NCBI GenBank assembly: GCA_003612395.1
Contig: RAYQ01000010.1
Location: 1 to 64,000, forward strand
Direction: 5' to 3'
DNA: 64,000 nt
From: Parablautia intestinalis
GTDB lineage: Bacteria; Bacillota; Clostridia; Lachnospirales; Lachnospiraceae
This document shows positions 60,379-64,000 of this stretch, one piece after another (the first letter of the stretch is position 1; every line of letters begins with the position of its first letter). The position numbers and the translations under genes were made by a program. The notes below the pieces were generated by a model that was given only the letters and a program-made list of their open reading frames with translations, did no database searches and was not told where the DNA came from.

Positions 60379-61725
60379 TCAACTATTTTCTTTGGTTTGT
60401 TTAAAAGCGTTCATAATCTGCCAGAACGTTTTTCCGCTTTTTTCCGCAAGCGCCACCATACTTTCATACTCCGGATAGCAGCGCTCCTGTCCGTCCGGCA
60501 GCACGCACCTTTTCACCTTAAGTTCGCCCTCCGGCAGCGTTACAACGTCTTTTTTTCTTGGCAGGAGCGTGCGCTCCATCCTGACGCGGCGTATGCCGAT
60601 GGTTGTGGTTTCCTGAAAAATAATCAGTTCCAGCTCTTTTATCCGTTCTTCATCGCAAATCACCGCAAGCTCGTAGGCCGGCCTGCTTTTTTTCATAAAA
60701 ACGGGGATAAAATGAACGTCCCTGGCCCCTGCCGCCATTAATTTATCCATTGTGTGCCCAAGGGACTCTCCTGTACAGTCATCTATATTAGTCTCCAGCT
60801 TATAAATGCAGTCTGCCTTTTTCAAATTTTCCTTCAGACCGTCAGTCTGCCATGCGCTTTTTTCCGTTATCAGCATGGCACGCAGCAGGCTGGGCCTTTC
60901 GTAATTCCGTTTTCCGGCGCCAATTCCAATTTTGTTTACCGTAAACTGCGCCGGAAGCCGGGATCCTGTCCTCGCTGCCGCCACAATCGCCCCTCCGGTG
61001 GGCGTAACCAGCTCTCCTTCTATATCCGTAAGCTTCACGGGCAGCTGATATTCCTCCACAATGTTGGCCACGGCCGGAACAGGAACAGGCAGTATTCCAT
61101 GCTGGCATCTTACGGTTCCCCTTCCTTCGCACAAAAAGGGAACGATTACCTCCGTGATGTCCAGGTTATCCAGACATACCGCCGCCGCCACAATATCCAC
61201 AATAGAGTCCACCGCTCCCACCTCATGGAAATGCACTTCTTCCATGGGAACGCCGTGGGCTTTCGCCTCGGCCTGCGCAAGAATGTGGAAGATCTTAACC
61301 GCTGTCTCTTTTGCTCTTTCCGTAAGCTGCCCCTGTCTGATAATCTCTATGATCTCTTTAAGCCCTCTGTGGATATGTGGATGGTGATGCTCCTCATGAG
61401 AATGGACATGTTCATGACTATGCGTATGCTCATGTTCGCATGCTGTATCTTTTGGGCAGTTTTCATCATGGGGATGGGCATGTCCGTGCAGATATTCCAT
61501 ATCATGGTCGTGATTTTCGTGCTCCGCATCCAGCCGGACATTGAAGTCGCAAACGTCAAGCCCCGCCTTTTTTACTCTGCTTATTTCTATCTCATATCCG
61601 TGGAGCGGAAGGCTTTTAAGAGCCTTATCAAGTACCTCCTTATCTGCCCCTGCATCCAGCAGGGCCGCAACCGTCATATCCCCGCTGATTCCCGCATAAC
61701 ATTCCAAATATAATGTATTTCCCAT
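60379..61725 (-). CDS. larC: LarC, nickel insertase for the pincer cofactor
   Basis: This protein has 448 residues from MGNTLYLECYAGISGDMTVA; the longer reading would overlap larB. A His-rich stretch between about 80 and 125 (HENHDHDMEYLHGHAHPHDE, HEHTHSHEHVHSHEEHHHPH) is the expected nickel-binding region. The C-terminal half has ETNIDDCTGESLGHTMDKLM and LETTTIGIRR-like parts. In Lactiplantibacillus plantarum larC is read through a frameshift from two parts; here it is one open frame. It inserts nickel using CTP. Confidence 0.95.
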   Translation of the reverse strand: MGNTLYLECYAGISGDMTVAALLDAGADKEVLDKALKSLPLHGYEIEISRVKKAGLDVCDFNVRLDAEHENHDHDMEYLHGHAHPHDENCPKDTACEHEHTHSHEHVHSHEEHHHPHIHRGLKEIIEIIRQGQLTERAKETAVKIFHILAQAEAKAHGVPMEEVHFHEVGAVDSIVDIVAAAVCLDNLDITEVIVPFLCEGRGTVRCQHGILPVPVPAVANIVEEYQLPVKLTDIEGELVTPTGGAIVAAARTGSRLPAQFTVNKIGIGAGKRNYERPSLLRAMLITEKSAWQTDGLKENLKKADCIYKLETNIDDCTGESLGHTMDKLMAAGARDVHFIPVFMKKSRPAYELAVICDEERIKELELIIFQETTTIGIRRVRMERTLLPRKKDVVTLPEGELKVKRCVLPDGQERCYPEYESMVALAEKSGKTFWQIMNAFKQTKENS

Positions 61726-61726
61726 T

Positions 61727-62506
61727 TTATTGATCCCTTTCCTGTTTTTCCTCTTTCCTGTGTTCACCGCATCCAAGTCTGTTGATCTGCGTTGCAATGT
61801 AACCGGCTCCATAGCCATTGTCAATATTCACCACAGCAATCCCGTTTGCGCAGGAATTAATCATGGTCAGAAGGGCCGAAAGGCCGTGCATGCTTGCCCC
61901 ATACCCCACCGATGTGGGAACCGCTATCACCGGCCTGCTTACCAGCCCTCCAAGCACGCTGGCAAGAGCTCCTTCCATTCCGGCCACCGCCACCACGCAG
62001 TTTGCCTCCTGTATCACGTCAAGACGGGAAATCAGCCTGTGCAGGCCGCTGACCCCCACATCATAAACTCTCTCTACATTTGCGCCAAAATATTCCGCTG
62101 TCTGGGCTGCCTCCTCCGCAACAGGAATATCCGCCGTGCCCGCGGTGCAGACCGCAATTTTCCCATATCGTTTCTTGTCCGGCTTTTCCGCCTTAAGGAT
62201 ATGGGATACCGTATCATAAGTAACCTCCGGAAGAACTTCCTTAACCACTTCATACTGGTGGGCGCTGGCCCTGGTTCCAAAGGCTTCCCCATTTTGTTCA
62301 AACAGCCGGACATAAATATTGGCCAGATACTCGTCTGGCTTTCCGCTGCAATAAATCACCTCGGGAAAACCCGAACGGATTTCCCGGTGGGTGTCCAGCT
62401 TCGCATAGCCCAGATCCTCAAAGGGCTGCTTTTTAAAGTATTTTTCCGCGTCTTCAATAGAAATTTTTCCTGCTTTTACCTGCTCTAATACTTCCCTTGC
62501 CTCCAC
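61727..62506 (-). CDS. larB: LarB, pincer cofactor carboxylase/hydrolase
   Basis: This 259-residue protein starts with GTG behind AAGGAGAGAG. The N-terminal helical part (EDAEKYFKKQPFEDLGYAKL) is followed by the AIR-carboxylase-like PurE-type domain: VAVCTAGTADIPVAEEAAQT, ANCVVAVAGMEGALASVLGG and ITVPTSVGYGAS-like residues. LarB carboxylates nicotinic acid adenine dinucleotide and cuts off AMP, the first step. It lies one base from larC. The larA racemase gene is not in the window. Confidence 0.95.
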   Translation of the reverse strand: MEAREVLEQVKAGKISIEDAEKYFKKQPFEDLGYAKLDTHREIRSGFPEVIYCSGKPDEYLANIYVRLFEQNGEAFGTRASAHQYEVVKEVLPEVTYDTVSHILKAEKPDKKRYGKIAVCTAGTADIPVAEEAAQTAEYFGANVERVYDVGVSGLHRLISRLDVIQEANCVVAVAGMEGALASVLGGLVSRPVIAVPTSVGYGASMHGLSALLTMINSCANGIAVVNIDNGYGAGYIATQINRLGCGEHRKEEKQERDQ

Positions 62507-62605
62507 AAAACTCTCTCCTTTACGAAAAAGGCATTCAAACCAACAGCCTGAACGCCTTATTTCTCCTGCTCTATTTATTCTAAAATGATTTCACAGCCCC
62601 GCCGG

Positions 62606-63631
62606 CTACGCCTCCACTACCCATCCTTCAGGCGCCTTGATGGTCCCCATCTGGATGCCGGTAAGGGTCTCGTACAGCTTCTGCGTCACAGGGCCCATCT
62701 GCGTCATACCGCTTGGGAAACAGATTTCTTTTCCGTGATCTACCACCTTTCCAACCGGGGAAATCACTGCCGCAGTACCGCACAGGCCGCACTCTGCGAA
62801 ATCCTTAAGCTCATCTTTATAAACTTCTCTCTCCTCGGCCTCTAACCCAAGATATTCTCTGGCAACCTGCATAAGGGAACGTCTTGTGATGGAAGGCAGG
62901 ATGCTCTCCGACTTAGGCGTTACCACCTTGCCGTCCTTTGTGACGAACAGGAAGTTCGCTCCGCCCGTCTCCTCCACCTTTGTCCTGGTAGCCGCGTCAA
63001 GATACATATTTTCATCGTAACCCTGTTTGTGGGCGTCCACAATCGCATGCAGGCTCATTGCATAGTTAAGACCCGCCTTGATATGCCCCGTGCCGTTCGG
63101 CGCCGCGCGGTCAAAATCGCTGATGCGGATGGTAAGAGGCTTAACACCTCCTTTGAAGTAAGGCCCTACCGGGGTGGTAAACACCCGGAACTGATACTCA
63201 TCCGCAGGCTTTACGCCTATAACCGAATTGCTGCCAAACATATAAGGGCGCACATATAAGGTTGCGCCGCTGCCGTAAGGAGGCACGTAGGCTTCGTTTG
63301 CACGGATGGTCTTAAGCACTGCTTCCACAAATTTATCTTTCGGAAATACGGGCATCTCCAGACGCTTTGCGCTCTGCTCCATTCTCTCGCCGTTTAAGTC
63401 CGGCCGGAAGGTTACGATCCGCCCGTCCGCCGTGGTGTACGCCTTCATACCTTCAAAGATGGTCTGCGCATACTGCAGAACACAGGCGCACTCATTCATA
63501 ACCACATTGGCATCCTGCGTCAGCGCACCCTCCTCCCAGGCGCCGTTTTTATAATTGGAAACAAATCTGTAATCCGTCTGAATATAGCCAAATCCAAGAT
63601 TAGTCCAATCAATATTTTTCTTCTCCATCAT
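62606..63631 (-). CDS. ilvE: Branched-chain amino acid aminotransferase
   Basis: This 341-residue protein is a class IV PLP enzyme of the larger (type II) BCAT group. The PLP lysine is most likely Lys185 in GTGHIKAGLNYAMSL. Other signs are MNECACVLQYAQTIFEGMKA, LYVRPYMFGS, VEETGGANFLFVTKDG and CGTAAVISPVG. It moves amino groups between Leu, Ile or Val and their keto acids. It appears monocistronic; an AGAGGAG site precedes two adjacent ATG codons. Confidence 0.95.
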   Translation of the reverse strand: MMEKKNIDWTNLGFGYIQTDYRFVSNYKNGAWEEGALTQDANVVMNECACVLQYAQTIFEGMKAYTTADGRIVTFRPDLNGERMEQSAKRLEMPVFPKDKFVEAVLKTIRANEAYVPPYGSGATLYVRPYMFGSNSVIGVKPADEYQFRVFTTPVGPYFKGGVKPLTIRISDFDRAAPNGTGHIKAGLNYAMSLHAIVDAHKQGYDENMYLDAATRTKVEETGGANFLFVTKDGKVVTPKSESILPSITRRSLMQVAREYLGLEAEEREVYKDELKDFAECGLCGTAAVISPVGKVVDHGKEICFPSGMTQMGPVTQKLYETLTGIQMGTIKAPEGWVVEA

Positions 63632-63766
63632 CCCGCACTCCTCTTACGTTTTCCTGTAAATGTTTATGTTTCTTAAACTTTTTTTATTATTATACTTTTT
63701 TATGGAAAAGTCAATAGGCACACAGACACCTGACGCACAACCGTCCTGTAATTTAGAAAAGCAGTC

Positions 63767-63795
63767 TTGACAAAAGAATAACACCGTGTTATATT
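63767..63795 (+). promoter_or_regulatory. Promoter with overlapping dyad of the BlaI-type gene
   Basis: TTGACA (63767-63772) and TATATT (63790-63795) are 17 bases apart. The palindrome ATAACAC-C-GTGTTAT (63778-63792) covers the spacer and the -10 edge. A related half-repeat (CAACACGTTGTTAT) follows at about 63804. This is an autorepression layout. Confidence 0.75.
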
Positions 63796-63894
63796 TCAAT
63801 TATCAACACGTTGTTATACATTTAGGGGGAGCTGAGCGAAATCTGGTCTTTCGTCCGTTTCCCCAGTGTAAAATGTTTTGGAATGGAGGGAAAA

Positions 63895-64000
63895 ATGCTG
63901 CACCAAATCTCTGATGCCGAACTTGAAATTATGAAAATCGTGTGGGGTAACCGGTCGGAAGTGACACTGTTCCCCTATATCATGGAAGAATTGGCGGCCA
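63895..64000 (+). CDS. BlaI/MecI/CopY-family repressor (partial, N-terminus)
   Basis: The gene starts MLHQISDAELEIMKIVWGNR behind TGGAGGG and runs off the window after 35 codons (YIMEELAA). The opening matches the winged helix-turn-helix of the BlaI/MecI family, which usually represses itself and a divergent or following gene with a membrane sensor (BlaR1-like). Such a partner would lie beyond the window. Confidence 0.85.
   Translation, partial: MLHQISDAELEIMKIVWGNRSEVTLFPYIMEELAA

Noticed and set aside
60754-61713. A 319-codon plus-strand frame across larC
   Set aside because: It mirrors the larC coding strand; the Met/Val-rich stretch is the complement of the His-rich nickel region.

Overview
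The window looks like the chromosome of a gut Firmicute of the family Lachnospiraceae (Blautia / Mediterraneibacter-like; genus not certain). The reasons are strong AGGAGG ribosome binding sites, a Tn1549-type conjugative element, 4Fe-4S aldo/keto reductases, a Firmicutes-type Esx (type VII) locus and a family of GTCACG...GCTTATT intergenic repeats. Most genes lie on the minus strand.

Region 1 (1-11,370) is a decayed, mosaic Tn1549/Tn916-like integrative conjugative element (ICE). It keeps SymE-like, DUF5348, replisome-organiser, DnaC-like, TnpW, Orf8-like HTH and ParB-like genes. The ParA, VirD4-type coupling protein, Maff2 and sigma-factor genes are truncated or frameshifted. A broken two-gene IS (DDE transposase plus ExeA/TniB-like ATPase) sits where the rest of ParA should be. 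An apparent cargo set (TetR regulator with a clear operator, ICMT-like methyltransferase, small membrane protein) lies inside. The right border carries a 160-bp MITE-like insertion flanked by 7-bp repeats, at the 3' end of a subtilase gene.

Region 2 (11,350-18,450) holds the subtilase, a zinc alcohol dehydrogenase divergent from a ROK regulator with matching operator palindromes, an HD-GYP response regulator and an AraC regulator.

Region 3 (18,520-26,545) is the most interesting part: a one-directional Esx/type VII cluster. It has an EssC-like FtsK/SpoIIIE ATPase, a YukD/EsaB ubiquitin-like protein, five small helical WXG100-type or WXG100-like proteins, and an alpha/beta-hydrolase whose last ~92 residues look like a fused WXG100 domain ending in YxxxD. 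This is a lipase-first layout like the reverse-architecture effector TslA. No EssA, EssB/YukC or EsaA/YueB gene is visible.

Region 4 (26,990-40,240) is a sugar-use region: GH36 alpha-galactosidase, an amylosucrase-like GH13 enzyme with an odd low-complexity N-terminus, a HAD hydrolase, an ABC sugar importer (binding protein plus two permeases, with no ATPase), YesL, a membrane-anchored unknown, a LacI regulator and an aldo/keto reductase. It probably imports and splits raffinose/sucrose-type alpha-glucosides or galactosides.

Region 5 (40,600-50,620) has an orphan short flagellin, DUF3842, a very acidic protein of unknown function, an Rpn-type nuclease, a frameshifted DUF4393/Abi-alpha gene, an Lhr-type helicase and a nitroreductase. 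Region 6 (50,860-52,080) is a tRNA-Gly(CCC) site followed by possible integrase and clear IS110 remnants. Region 7 (51,460-64,000) is mostly core metabolism: NUDIX, an ABC-class ATPase, argS, queH, purA, a 4Fe-4S aldo/keto reductase, larE-larC-larB (nickel-pincer cofactor), ilvE, and the start of a BlaI/MecI-type repressor gene with an operator-overlapped promoter.
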